From Desulfuromonas sp. KJ2020 (GTDB lineage Bacteria > Desulfobacterota > Desulfuromonadia > Desulfuromonadales > SZUA-540): 64,000 nucleotides of DNA. The translations under genes and the position numbers were made by a program. Positions 8,782 to 15,990 of the stretch are shown piece after piece. Each line of letters starts with the position of its first letter. Positions within the stretch are counted from its first letter, which is position 1. Under the pieces are notes generated by a model. The model did not search any database. It worked only from the letters and a program-made list of their open reading frames with translations, and was not told where the DNA came from. The DNA lies in contig NZ_JAKUKE010000001.1 of NCBI RefSeq assembly GCF_024197615.1, positions 186,001-250,000 of the forward strand, in the 5' to 3' direction.

Positions 8782-9375
8782 ATGCCTGAACTCGATCTCA
8801 GCGGGGCGATGGACGGTCTCTGTCGTGATCTCTGTCACCGCCTGCCGGAACTGGGTCACATCGACCCCGACCGGGTCCTGTTTTCTCTCAGCCGCTCGCG
8901 GGCCGGCGGCACCCACGGGGTCTATGCCCGCATCGCTCCCCTGCGGTTTTCCAATGGCCACCTGGAAAACAGTCGCCGCCGGGGCCGCTACCTGGAAACC
9001 TTTCGGATGCCCAGACTTCACCACAACGGGCGGGACATCCTCTACCTGATCACCCTTATGGCACCACGGTTTCTGCGCCTGTCCTTCGAGCAGAAACTCA
9101 CCACGGTCATTCACGAGCTCTACCATATTTCTGAAGCATTCGACGGCGACATCCGCCGCTTCCCCGGCCGCAACTTCGCCCATGGCCCTTCCCGCGCCGC
9201 CTACAACCGTATCATCGATGCCCTGATGCAAACCTACCTGAGCACCGACCCCGATCCGGCCCTGCTGGCCCCCCTGCGCCTCGAGGAAAAAGACTGGCAG
9301 GAAGGACGCATCAGGCTGTCCGGCCTGCGTGTTCCCTTGCCCAAGGCCAAGCTGGTCGCCCGTGTGCGCATCTAA
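8782..9375 (+). CDS. Putative metallopeptidase-fold protein (HExxH)
   Basis: Predicted 197 aa, no signal peptide. The core is VIHELYHISEAFDGDIRRF: an HExxH zinc motif followed by a downstream Asp/Arg segment and a further His (NFAHGPS). This resembles the small 'putative phage metallopeptidase' family, but I see no phage genes nearby. The first 100 residues hold several Arg-rich strands. Starts 18 bp after the cytochrome stop. Substrate unknown; activity is inferred only from the motif. Confidence 0.7.
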   Translation: MPELDLSGAMDGLCRDLCHRLPELGHIDPDRVLFSLSRSRAGGTHGVYARIAPLRFSNGHLENSRRRGRYLETFRMPRLHHNGRDILYLITLMAPRFLRLSFEQKLTTVIHELYHISEAFDGDIRRFPGRNFAHGPSRAAYNRIIDALMQTYLSTDPDPALLAPLRLEEKDWQEGRIRLSGLRVPLPKAKLVARVRI

Positions 9376-9403
9376 AGGCGAATTCACCTCCAAGCCACCA
9401 GGC

Positions 9404-9432
9404 AAAAAAACACCGGGGACAAGCCCCGGTGC
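9404..9432 (-). terminator. Rho-independent terminator after nikMN
   Basis: Read on the minus strand, CACCGGGG-CTTGT-CCCCGGTG is followed by seven T. It lies 33 bp past the nikMN stop. On the plus strand the same stem follows the HExxH gene but lacks a T-run. Confidence 0.85.
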
Positions 9433-9464
9433 TGATATTCTCAAGGTATTTCGAGGTCGTCGGC

Positions 9465-10493
9465 TCAGACCGACTCCTTTGATCTTCTTTTCAACAAGAG
9501 TCCGGCGACCGTGGCCAGGAGCAGGGTCAACGATCCGCCGACGACTCCGGCTACCGACGTACCGGCATCAGCCTGTGGCCAGCTTTCTTTTTCAACAACT
9601 TCCGCACCCTGTTCATCCAGACGGAAACCATAGTCCGGGAAAATGGCCAGCCGCTGCTGCACCCTTGCCAGACCGCCGTGCAGCCCTTCCCCACCACTCT
9701 GTTCCTCTTCAAAGCCAGCCTTGGCGAGTGCCCATTCCAAACCATCGGGATGAGCGGAGGCAAACCAGGAAAAGACCCCTCCGACTAGAACCGCCGCCAC
9801 AGACAGAGCAGCCAGGGCCTTTTTGCGGCGATGGGGAGCGTTCGCAGAGGCGTGAGTCATTCTCAGCAGATCGGGCCGCGCTTGCCCCACATAGCGGACT
9901 ACCGCCGCGGTGACCACCCCTTCCACCAGACCGATCCCCAGATGGATGGGTTGCATGAGCAGAGCAAAAGCGCCGAACGAAAGATCGGCCAACCCCGACA
10001 AGGTCGTTTGCAGAACAACCGCGAAAGCGCCGAGCTGTAAGGCGACTACCGCGGTCAGGACGGTCGCGAAAGTTCGCCTGCTGTGGCCGACGTCGCCCAC
10101 CGCCAGGGGGCGGTAAATGAGCGGATAGGCCAGCAGACAGGGGAACAGGCCCAGATTGATGATGTTGCTGCCCAGCGCCAACAGCCCCCCATCGGCAAAA
10201 AAGAGGGCCTGCACTGTCAACACCGAAGCCACCACCACGAAGGCGGCGTGAGGACCCAGCAGAACGGCGAGCAAAAGACCGCCGCCGAGATGGCCGCTGG
10301 AACCGGTTCCCGGCAACGTGAAATTGATCATCTGGGCGGCAAAGACAAAGGCTCCCAGCACCCCCATGAGGGGCACCATCCCGTCCTCCAGGCGGCCCTT
10401 AAGACGGCTGGCGCAGTATCCGAGAGTGGCGCCGGCGGCTACCCACATAGTACCGCCAACGGCAGGAGACAGCAGGGCATCGGACATGTGCAT
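9465..10493 (-). CDS. Nickel/cobalt ECF transporter S-component, NikM-NikN fusion
   Basis: Predicted 342-aa polytopic membrane protein. The N-terminal CbiM/NikM domain starts MHMSDALLSPAVGG; His2 next to the amino terminus is the known metal ligand of the family, which supports the ATG at 10493 behind AGGAGGAG. The C-terminal CbiN/PDGLE domain (AHPDGLEWALAKAGF) ends with a last TM helix and a basic tail. It should bind Ni(II) or Co(II) and work with NikQ and NikO encoded 4 kb away on the other strand. A NikR-like operator lies in its leader, so nickel is the likelier substrate. Confidence 0.88.
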   Translation of the reverse strand: MHMSDALLSPAVGGTMWVAAGATLGYCASRLKGRLEDGMVPLMGVLGAFVFAAQMINFTLPGTGSSGHLGGGLLLAVLLGPHAAFVVVASVLTVQALFFADGGLLALGSNIINLGLFPCLLAYPLIYRPLAVGDVGHSRRTFATVLTAVVALQLGAFAVVLQTTLSGLADLSFGAFALLMQPIHLGIGLVEGVVTAAVVRYVGQARPDLLRMTHASANAPHRRKKALAALSVAAVLVGGVFSWFASAHPDGLEWALAKAGFEEEQSGGEGLHGGLARVQQRLAIFPDYGFRLDEQGAEVVEKESWPQADAGTSVAGVVGGSLTLLLATVAGLLLKRRSKESV

Positions 10494-10529
10494 GGAAACA
10501 CTCCTCCTCAAGGTGTCGGGGTCAGATGA

Positions 10530-10554
10530 TGCCACGTTTTCCATTTTCGTGGCA
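10530..10554. promoter_or_regulatory. Candidate NikR operator upstream of nikMN
   Basis: Perfect inverted repeat TGCCACG-N11-CGTGGCA. It begins just downstream of the predicted -10 box, where a bound repressor would block transcription. The same arms and spacing recur upstream of nikQ (14369-14393). NikR is a ribbon-helix-helix protein that binds long dyads; assigning this dyad to NikR is inference from the shared sequence and gene context. Confidence 0.7.
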
Positions 10555-10568
10555 CCGACCTGCCTGCA

Positions 10569-10596
10569 ATAGTAATTTCCCGGGGGAGATTGTCAA
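10569..10596 (-). promoter_or_regulatory. Sigma-70 promoter for nikMN
   Basis: Minus-strand TTGACA and TACTAT separated by 16 bases, about 75 bases upstream of the nikMN start. The predicted start of transcription (about 10562) is next to the TGCCACG dyad. Confidence 0.65.
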
Positions 10597-10757
10597 GCTT
10601 TCACGTCAGGACTGATTCACCACGCAGGCACGAAGACACCAAGGGAGGCCAATAGGCTGGCAGACCCAAGGGGGACATCTCATAGAAATTACGGATTTTT
10701 CTTGGTGGTGGGCAGGATTTGGTTTATATCGCCAGAGGGAAGATGCGCGCCTTCCGA

Positions 10758-11453
10758 TCACAATCCACGGATCTGCACATCCTCGGCGTAGGTCTCGGCC
10801 AATGCGGCAAAGCGCCTGATCTCGTCCGCCGGATGGGGTTCAAGGGCCTGCAGGCTCTCGGCGAGGGCATGGCGGGGCACGAACTGCTGCAGCACCCAGG
10901 TGCGTGCCCCGGCAATGGCCTGACCGATCCGGTGGATATCGGCCTCTTCGACCAGACCGGGAACGCAGGTGGTGCGGAATTCGTATTCGACCCCGTCCTT
11001 CAGAACCAGTTCGAGGGAACGCCGCAGAGCCGGGACATCGACGGGAGCATTGTGCAACTCCCCGTAACGCTCGGGCGAGGTTTTGAGATCGATGGCCAGG
11101 TAATCGACCAGCTTTTCCCAGAGAAGGCCTTCGAGCACCCCAGGAGCCAGCCCGTTGCTGTCGAGCTTCACCAGCAGACCGAGGCTTTTGACCTGACGCA
11201 GGAAGGGAACCAGCCCGCCATCCACCGTCGGTTCGCCGCCGGAAACAACGACGCCGTCGATGAAACTGCGCCGCGAGCGAAGCTCGTCGATCAGGTCGTC
11301 AACAGGACAATTAGGATAATGGCCGGGATTGAGAACCAGGTCGGGGTTGTGGCAGAAGGGGCAGGTCAGGTTGCAGCCGCCGTAAAACACCAGGGAAGCG
11401 ATCCTGCCCGGGTAATCGAGCAGGCTCGTCCCCTGAAATCCTTTGATGGGCAT
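10758..11453 (-). CDS. nrdG: Anaerobic ribonucleotide reductase activating enzyme (radical SAM)
   Basis: Predicted 231 aa. Radical-SAM cluster motif CNLTCPFC (Cys27, Cys31, Cys34), then SGGEPTVDGGL and LKLDSNG-like strands. It should reductively cleave S-adenosylmethionine to place the glycyl radical on class III ribonucleotide reductase. Its ATG lies three bases after the stop of the 48-aa glycyl-radical gene, in the order nrdD, radical peptide, nrdG. Pyruvate formate-lyase activase is a relative, but the partner genes decide the call. Confidence 0.9.
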   Translation of the reverse strand: MPIKGFQGTSLLDYPGRIASLVFYGGCNLTCPFCHNPDLVLNPGHYPNCPVDDLIDELRSRRSFIDGVVVSGGEPTVDGGLVPFLRQVKSLGLLVKLDSNGLAPGVLEGLLWEKLVDYLAIDLKTSPERYGELHNAPVDVPALRRSLELVLKDGVEYEFRTTCVPGLVEEADIHRIGQAIAGARTWVLQQFVPRHALAESLQALEPHPADEIRRFAALAETYAEDVQIRGL

Positions 11454-11456
11454 GGA

Positions 11457-11603
11457 TTACTCGTCGCTGCCCGCCTGGCCGACCACAAACTCGGTGCGAT
11501 CCTTGAATTCTTCCTTTTTGCCCTTGTTCCACTGCTGAACCGGGCGGAAGAAGCCGCAGACACGGGAGTAAACTTCAGTTTTTGCGTCACATTTGGTTGC
11601 CAT
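11457..11603 (-). CDS. Stand-alone glycyl-radical peptide of anaerobic ribonucleotide reductase
   Basis: 48 codons, ATG at 11603 with AGGAGG four bases upstream. The peptide runs from Cys5 through TEVYSRVCGFF to RPVQQWNKGKKEEFKDR. This is the conserved C-terminus of class III NrdD; Gly17 in RVCG matches the radical glycine. The main nrdD frame stops 78 bp upstream, directly after the CPHN of the zinc site, so the second zinc Cys pair and the radical loop are on this separate peptide. Strong ribosome binding site and intact frame argue for a translated subunit, not debris. Whether it docks on NrdD like a GrcA-type spare part is inference. Confidence 0.85.
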   Translation of the reverse strand: MATKCDAKTEVYSRVCGFFRPVQQWNKGKKEEFKDRTEFVVGQAGSDE

Positions 11604-11624
11604 AATGCCTCCTGGTAAAAATTA

Positions 11625-11673
11625 TAGGGGCAGGTTCTAAACCTGCCCTGGGCGGGTTTGAAACCCGCCCCTA
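11625..11673. repeat. Twin-hairpin REP-like palindromic element
   Basis: Two adjacent perfect hairpins: GGGCAGGTT-CTA-AACCTGCCC (11628-11648) and GGGCGGGTTT-G-AAACCCGCCC (11650-11670), bounded by TAGGGG and CCCCTA. Such G/C palindromes are typical of dispersed extragenic repeats. It fills the gap between the nrdD stop and the glycyl-radical peptide. A related GGGGGGCAGG hairpin lies at 39511-39538. Confidence 0.8.
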
Positions 11674-11681
11674 CCAAAGAA

Positions 11682-13670
11682 TTAAGCCGCCTTGCCCTCG
11701 TGATTGTGGGGGCAGGCGAAATGCTCACCGGTGATGTAGCCATGCACCGGACAGATCGTAAAGGTGGGACTGATGGTGAAATAGGGCAGATGGAAGTTCT
11801 CGGCAATGCGCCGCACCAGCAGGCGGGCGCTGCGCCAGTCTTCCAGCCGCTCACCGAGGAAACCGTGAAAAACAGTGCCGCCGGTATAGAGGGTCTGCAG
11901 GCCGTCCTGGTGCTGGAGCGCCTGAAAGATATCCTCGGTGCTGCCGACGGGCAGCTGGGTTGAGTTGGTGTAGTAAGGCTCGTCGCTGCCGGCAGTAATG
12001 ATGCCGGGGTACTTCTTGCGATCGCGGTTGGCCAGGCGGAAGCTCGTCCCCTCGGCCGGCGTCGCTTCCAGGTTGTAGAGATGGCCCGACTCCTCCTGAA
12101 AGACTTCCAGCTGCTTGCGCATGAACTTCAGGGTCTCTTCCGCCAGCGTCTTGCCCTCGGCCGTATCGATGGATTTGCCGATCAGATTCAGACTGGCCTC
12201 GTTCATCCCCAGCAGGCCGATGGTGGAAAAGTGGTTATCCCAGTAATGACCGCTGCGCTCCTTGATACCGGAGAGGTAAAAACGGCTGAAAGGGTAAAGC
12301 CCTTCTTCGGTAAAGCGGTCGAGCTGCTTGCGTTTGATCTCCAGCGACTCATAGGCGAGCTTCATCAGTTCGGCGATGCGCTCGAAAAAAGCCTCTTTCG
12401 TTTTGGCGACGTAGGCCGCCCGAGGCAGGTTCAGTGTCACGACGCCGATGGAACCGGTCAGCGGGTTGGAACCGAAGAGACCGCCGCCGCGCCGGCGCAG
12501 TTCACGGTTGTCGAGACGCAGACGGCAGCACATGGAACGGGCGTCAGCCGGGTCCATGTCCGAATTGATGAAGTTGCTGAAATAGGGGATGCCGTACTTG
12601 GAAGTCATCTCCCAGATCGGCTGGAACCGGGGGCTTTCCCAGTCGAAGCCCGCGGTGATGTTGTAAGTGGGGATGGGGAACGAGAAGATACGCCCCGAGC
12701 TGTCCCCTTCCATCATCACCTCGCAGAAGGCCCGGTTGAACAGATCCATCTCCTCCTGGAAATCGCCGTAGGTGACATCCATCAGCTCGCCGCCGATGAC
12801 CACAGCCTCGTCCTTCATGTTGCTGGGCGGCGTCATATCCATGGTGATATTGGTGAAGGGGGTCTGGAAGCCGACCCGCGTCGGCACGTTCATGTTGAAG
12901 ATGAATTCCTGAACGGCCTGTTTGACCTCTTTATAGCTGAGCTGGTCGTAGCGGATAAAGGGCGCCATCAGGGTATCGAAGTTGGCGAAGGCCTGGGCCC
13001 CGGCTGCCTCCCCCTGCAGGGTGTAGAAGAAATTGACCGCCTGGCCGAGGGCCGTACGGAAGTGCTTGGCGGGACCGCTCTGCACCTTGCCGTAGGCGCC
13101 GGTAAAGCCCTTGAGCAGCAGCTCTTTCAGATCCCAGCCGCAGCAGTAGACGGACAGCATACCCAGGTCGTGAAGATGAAAATCCCCCTCACGGTGCGCA
13201 TCGGCAATGTAGCCGGGGTAGATTTTGTTCAGCCAGTAGTTGCTGGTGATATTGGCCGCGATGTGGTTATTGAGCCCCTGCAGCGAATACCCCATGTTGG
13301 CGTTTTCGTTGACGCGCCAGTCTTCCTGGCTCAGGTAGGAATCGATCGCCTCGATCGACTCTTTCATGAACTCCTTGGTCCGGCGCAAATTGTCATGCTG
13401 CTGCCGGTAAAGGATATAGGTTTTAGCGGTCTGGGCGTGACCGTTCTCGATGAGGCTCTTTTCCACCAGGTCCTGCACATTTTCCACGGTGGGAATACGG
13501 CCATCCTTGTAGATGACCTCCAGGATGCCGACGACCTGACGGGCAATACGGGCCGCCTTGTCCATGTCCTTGCCGCCGACGGCGCGCACGGCCTTTTGAA
13601 TGGCCTCGGTGATTTTCTGCTCCTCAAAAGCGACCAGCCGGCCATCCCGTTTGCGAATGTATTCGAGCAT
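11682..13670 (-). CDS. nrdD: Anaerobic ribonucleoside-triphosphate reductase, main subunit lacking radical tail
   Basis: Predicted 662 aa. An N-terminal ATP-cone (YIRKRDGRLVAFEEQKITEAI, about 1-90) is followed by the ten-stranded catalytic barrel (NENANMGYSLQGLNNHIA, DFHLHDLGMLSVYCCGWDL, FSTIGLLGMNEA). It ends TICPVHGYITGEHFACPHNHEGKAA, stopping in the middle of the C-terminal zinc site, before the glycyl-radical loop, which is encoded by the next gene. ATG 13670 follows AGAGAGGG and matches the ATP-cone start. Makes dNTPs without oxygen. Upstream NrdR-like boxes suggest nucleotide-responsive repression. Confidence 0.9.
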   Translation of the reverse strand: MLEYIRKRDGRLVAFEEQKITEAIQKAVRAVGGKDMDKAARIARQVVGILEVIYKDGRIPTVENVQDLVEKSLIENGHAQTAKTYILYRQQHDNLRRTKEFMKESIEAIDSYLSQEDWRVNENANMGYSLQGLNNHIAANITSNYWLNKIYPGYIADAHREGDFHLHDLGMLSVYCCGWDLKELLLKGFTGAYGKVQSGPAKHFRTALGQAVNFFYTLQGEAAGAQAFANFDTLMAPFIRYDQLSYKEVKQAVQEFIFNMNVPTRVGFQTPFTNITMDMTPPSNMKDEAVVIGGELMDVTYGDFQEEMDLFNRAFCEVMMEGDSSGRIFSFPIPTYNITAGFDWESPRFQPIWEMTSKYGIPYFSNFINSDMDPADARSMCCRLRLDNRELRRRGGGLFGSNPLTGSIGVVTLNLPRAAYVAKTKEAFFERIAELMKLAYESLEIKRKQLDRFTEEGLYPFSRFYLSGIKERSGHYWDNHFSTIGLLGMNEASLNLIGKSIDTAEGKTLAEETLKFMRKQLEVFQEESGHLYNLEATPAEGTSFRLANRDRKKYPGIITAGSDEPYYTNSTQLPVGSTEDIFQALQHQDGLQTLYTGGTVFHGFLGERLEDWRSARLLVRRIAENFHLPYFTISPTFTICPVHGYITGEHFACPHNHEGKAA

Positions 13671-13743
13671 CCCTCTCTCCCTCCATTTGTGCTGAATGAA
13701 CAGTGCGAATTTAACACAGGAAGGATCGCTGTCAAGGCAAAAA

Positions 13744-13791
13744 ACACAACATATAGACATTGATATTTCACACACCCACAACATCTGGTGA
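13744..13791. promoter_or_regulatory. Tandem NrdR-like boxes upstream of nrdD
   Basis: Two 16-bp near-palindromes, ACACAACATATAGACA (13744-13759) and CCACAACATCTGGTGA (13776-13791), begin 32 bp apart. They resemble the NrdR consensus ACACWATATATWGTGT, and paired boxes about three helical turns apart are the known arrangement. They lie 75-120 bp upstream of the nrdD start. The nrdR gene itself is not in this window. Confidence 0.7.
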
Positions 13792-13850
13792 TATAACGGG
13801 CATAACCTGTGAAATGACGGTGGACAGAGACGGCCAAGTCCCCAATATTC

Positions 13851-13880
13851 TTGACCCCTTCGGGGAGGCGTGCTAAAGAC
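13851..13880 (+). promoter_or_regulatory. Possible promoter for nikR
   Basis: TTGACC (13851) and TAAAGA (about 13875) are separated by 18 bases, about 35 bp upstream of nikR. The -10 is weak. A short CCCC-TTCG-GGG stem-loop lies in the spacer. No TGCCACG dyad is seen here, so direct NikR autoregulation is not supported. Confidence 0.3.
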
Positions 13881-13915
13881 TCTGGAATATCACCAAACTC
13901 AACGGGGATTTTACG

Positions 13916-14335
13916 ATGGCCGACCTGACCCGCTTCGGCATTTCCATGGACGAACGCCTGTTGTCGCGCTTCGATGAACTCATCAGCAGCAAGGGCTACG
14001 TCAACCGCTCCGAGGCCATTCGCGATCTCATTCGCAATGCCCTGGTGGAAGACCGCTGGGCCCGGGACGATGAGGAGATCGTCGGCACGGTGACCCTGGT
14101 CTACGATCACCACACCCGCGACCTGGGGGACAAGCTCATCGAGCGCCAGCACACGCACCATCAGGCCATCGTCTCGACCTTGCACGTCCACCTCGACGCC
14201 CATCACTGCCTGGAAGTCCTGGTCGTCAAGGGAACCGCCGGCAAAGTAAGGCAGCTGGCCGACGAACTTATCGGCACCCGCGGCGTCAAGCACGGCAAAC
14301 TGGTTACCACCAGCACGGGCCAGGATCTGGCCTGA
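13916..14335 (+). CDS. nikR: Nickel-responsive transcriptional regulator
   Basis: 139 aa, typical NikR length. The N-terminal ribbon-helix-helix ([33 protein letters not shown]) binds DNA. The C-terminal ACT-like domain carries the nickel ligands in [24 protein letters not shown], matching His76, His87, His89 and Cys95 of E. coli NikR. Placed directly before nikQ-nikO. Candidate operators with TGCCACG-N11-CGTRRCA lie upstream of nikQ and nikMN. Confidence 0.93.
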   Translation: MADLTRFGISMDERLLSRFDELISSKGYVNRSEAIRDLIRNALVEDRWARDDEEIVGTVTLVYDHHTRDLGDKLIERQHTHHQAIVSTLHVHLDAHHCLEVLVVKGTAGKVRQLADELIGTRGVKHGKLVTTSTGQDLA

Positions 14336-14368
14336 CCCGGGCAATCGACAGTTTCTGGCGCCCACGCG

Positions 14369-14393
14369 TGCCACGAAAGCGTCATTCGTAACA
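14369..14393. promoter_or_regulatory. Candidate NikR operator upstream of nikQ
   Basis: TGCCACG-N11-CGTAACA lies in the 72-bp gap between nikR and nikQ. The left arm and spacing are identical to the dyad upstream of nikMN; the right arm differs at two positions. It suggests that nikQO has its own nickel-repressed promoter besides read-through from nikR. No clear -35/-10 pair is visible. Confidence 0.6.
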
Positions 14394-14407
14394 CCAAAGG
14401 CTCCGGC

Positions 14408-15217
14408 ATGGCCCATATCGGCACCGCTCTCCTCAACTTGGGAACCCTGGACGACCTGGCCGCACGCCAGAGCCCCCTGCACCGTCTCGACCCCCGCGCC
14501 AAAGTGCTCACCACCCTGGTCTTTGTCGTCACAGTGGCCTCCTTCGGCAAGTACCAGGTTGCCGCCCTGCTGCCTTTTCTGGTTTTTCCTCTCTGGCAGA
14601 TCGCTGTCGCCGGCCTGCCCTTGACCATCTTCTTGCGACGTCTGCTCTGGGTTGCTCCCTTTGTCCTGTGTATCGCCATCCTCAATCCCATGCTCGATCG
14701 GGAGATTCTCCTGCAGGTCGGCCCCTTGCCCGTCAGCGGCGGCTGGCTCTCTCTGACGTCCATCCTGCTGCGCTTCGTGCTGACCATCGGGGCCGCCCTC
14801 ATCCTGATCGCCACCACCAGCTTTCCCGGGGTCTGTCGCGCCTTGGAGCAACTGGGCGCCCCCCGAATTTTCACCATGCAGCTGCTCTTCCTTTATCGCT
14901 ACATTTTCGTTCTGATCGAGGAAGGACTACGTCTGGCCCGGGCCAGGGCGCTGCGATCCTTTGGCAAAAAGGGGCTGGAATGGCGTGTCTACGCCCTGAT
15001 GACCGGGCAGCTGCTCCTGCGGTCCCTGCAGCGGGCCGAGCGCATTCACCAGGCCATGCGCTGCCGCGGTTTTGACGGGCACCTGCCTTCCCTGCAGCAA
15101 GGCCGTTTTGGTCGGCGGGAAATCCTCTTCACCCTGGGGTGGTGCACCATCTTCCTCCTGCTGCGTATCTGGAATCTTCCCCAGTGGATGGGGGGACTAT
15201 TCATGGAGCTGTTTTGA
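14408..15217 (+). CDS. Nickel/cobalt ECF transporter T-component (CbiQ/NikQ family)
   Basis: 269 aa with about five hydrophobic helices. The coupling region (LEEGLRLARARALRSFGKKG and LQRAERIHQAMRCRGFDG) contains the paired Ala-Arg-x signatures that T-components use to contact the ATPase. The N-terminal SPLHRLDPRAKVL is typical of CbiQ. Its stop overlaps the start of the ATPase gene (TGATG). Assigned to nickel through the adjacent nikR and shared operator; cobalt cannot be excluded. Confidence 0.88.
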   Translation: MAHIGTALLNLGTLDDLAARQSPLHRLDPRAKVLTTLVFVVTVASFGKYQVAALLPFLVFPLWQIAVAGLPLTIFLRRLLWVAPFVLCIAILNPMLDREILLQVGPLPVSGGWLSLTSILLRFVLTIGAALILIATTSFPGVCRALEQLGAPRIFTMQLLFLYRYIFVLIEEGLRLARARALRSFGKKGLEWRVYALMTGQLLLRSLQRAERIHQAMRCRGFDGHLPSLQQGRFGRREILFTLGWCTIFLLLRIWNLPQWMGGLFMELF

Positions 15218-15975
15218 TGACCGAGCTGGTGGTTAAGGCAAACAACCTGCAATACAGCTATCCCGATGGGACCAACGCCCTGCGGGAAATTTCCTTCGAG
15301 GCATACCGGGGGCAGTCGCTGGCCATCACCGGGGCCAACGGAGCCGGCAAATCCACCCTGCTGCTCCATCTGAACGGCCTGCTGACGCCCACATCGGGCA
15401 CGTTGACAATCCAGAATATCGCCCTCGGCCCCAAAAACCGCGAGGAGGTGCAGCGCCGGGTCGGTCTGGTCTTTCAGAATCCGGACGATCAGCTGTTCAT
15501 GCCGACCGTCTGGCAGGATGTGACCTTCGGCCCCTTGAATCTGGGCCTGGACGCCGAGGAGGTCAGCGCGCGGGCCACCGAAGCCCTGAATCAGGTCGAC
15601 GCCCTTCACCTGAAAGAGCGGCCGCCCTATCGCCTCTCCGCGGGCGAAAAGCGCCGGGTCGCCCTGGCCACGGTCCTGGCCATGCAGCCGGACATCCTGG
15701 TACTCGACGAACCGACCACCGGCCTCGATCCCTGCAGCCGCCGCCAGCTCATCCAGCTGCTCAACGGCTTTGGGCACACCCTCATCCTTGCCAGCCACGA
15801 TCTCGACCTGGTTATGGAGGTGTGCGAAAGGACCCTTGTCCTGCATGAAGGGAAGATTGCCGGGGAAGGCCCGACCAGCGAGATTTTTACGGATGGGGGT
15901 TTGTTACAGCGCTGCCGTCTGGAAAAACCATTAGGTATGCGGGGATGTCCCCTTTGCGGAAGGATGAAGACGTAA
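15217..15975 (+). CDS. Nickel/cobalt ECF transporter ATPase (CbiO/NikO family)
   Basis: 252 aa. Walker A GANGAGKST, Q-loop VFQNPDDQLF (a strong CbiO-type signature), ABC motif LSAGEKRRV, Walker B ILVLDEPTTGLD and switch His in LASHDLD. Start ATG 15217 overlaps the nikQ stop. The C-terminus ends with a short Cys-containing tail (RGCPLCGRMKT) outside the ABC fold. Powers the NikM-N-Q complex. The next gene converges 15 bp away. Confidence 0.9.
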   Translation: MTELVVKANNLQYSYPDGTNALREISFEAYRGQSLAITGANGAGKSTLLLHLNGLLTPTSGTLTIQNIALGPKNREEVQRRVGLVFQNPDDQLFMPTVWQDVTFGPLNLGLDAEEVSARATEALNQVDALHLKERPPYRLSAGEKRRVALATVLAMQPDILVLDEPTTGLDPCSRRQLIQLLNGFGHTLILASHDLDLVMEVCERTLVLHEGKIAGEGPTSEIFTDGGLLQRCRLEKPLGMRGCPLCGRMKT

Positions 15976-15990
15976 AGGGGAAAAACGTGC

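Noticed and set aside
10560-10760. Possible metal or cobalamin riboswitch upstream of nikMN
   Set aside because: The only strong structure is the TGCCACG dyad, which recurs at nikQ without surrounding conserved RNA elements; an operator explains both.
11682-11760. Treating the nrdD break as a sequencing frameshift
   Set aside because: The two pieces are separated by 78 bp containing a structured repeat, and the second has its own ribosome site and ATG; a single-base error cannot join them.
12081-13763. Long open frames antisense to nrdD, and similar ones opposite the GGDEF-EAL genes (19734-21737, 59930-61780)
   Set aside because: High GC keeps antisense frames open. Their translations are His/Gln/Arg-rich, show no domain, and lack ribosome sites, while the opposite frames are clear families.
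13787-13894. GGTGATAT (13787) and ATATCACC (13887) as an inverted repeat around the nikR leader
   Set aside because: Eight-base arms 92 bp apart are not unlikely by chance, and the left arm overlaps an NrdR-like box that explains it better.
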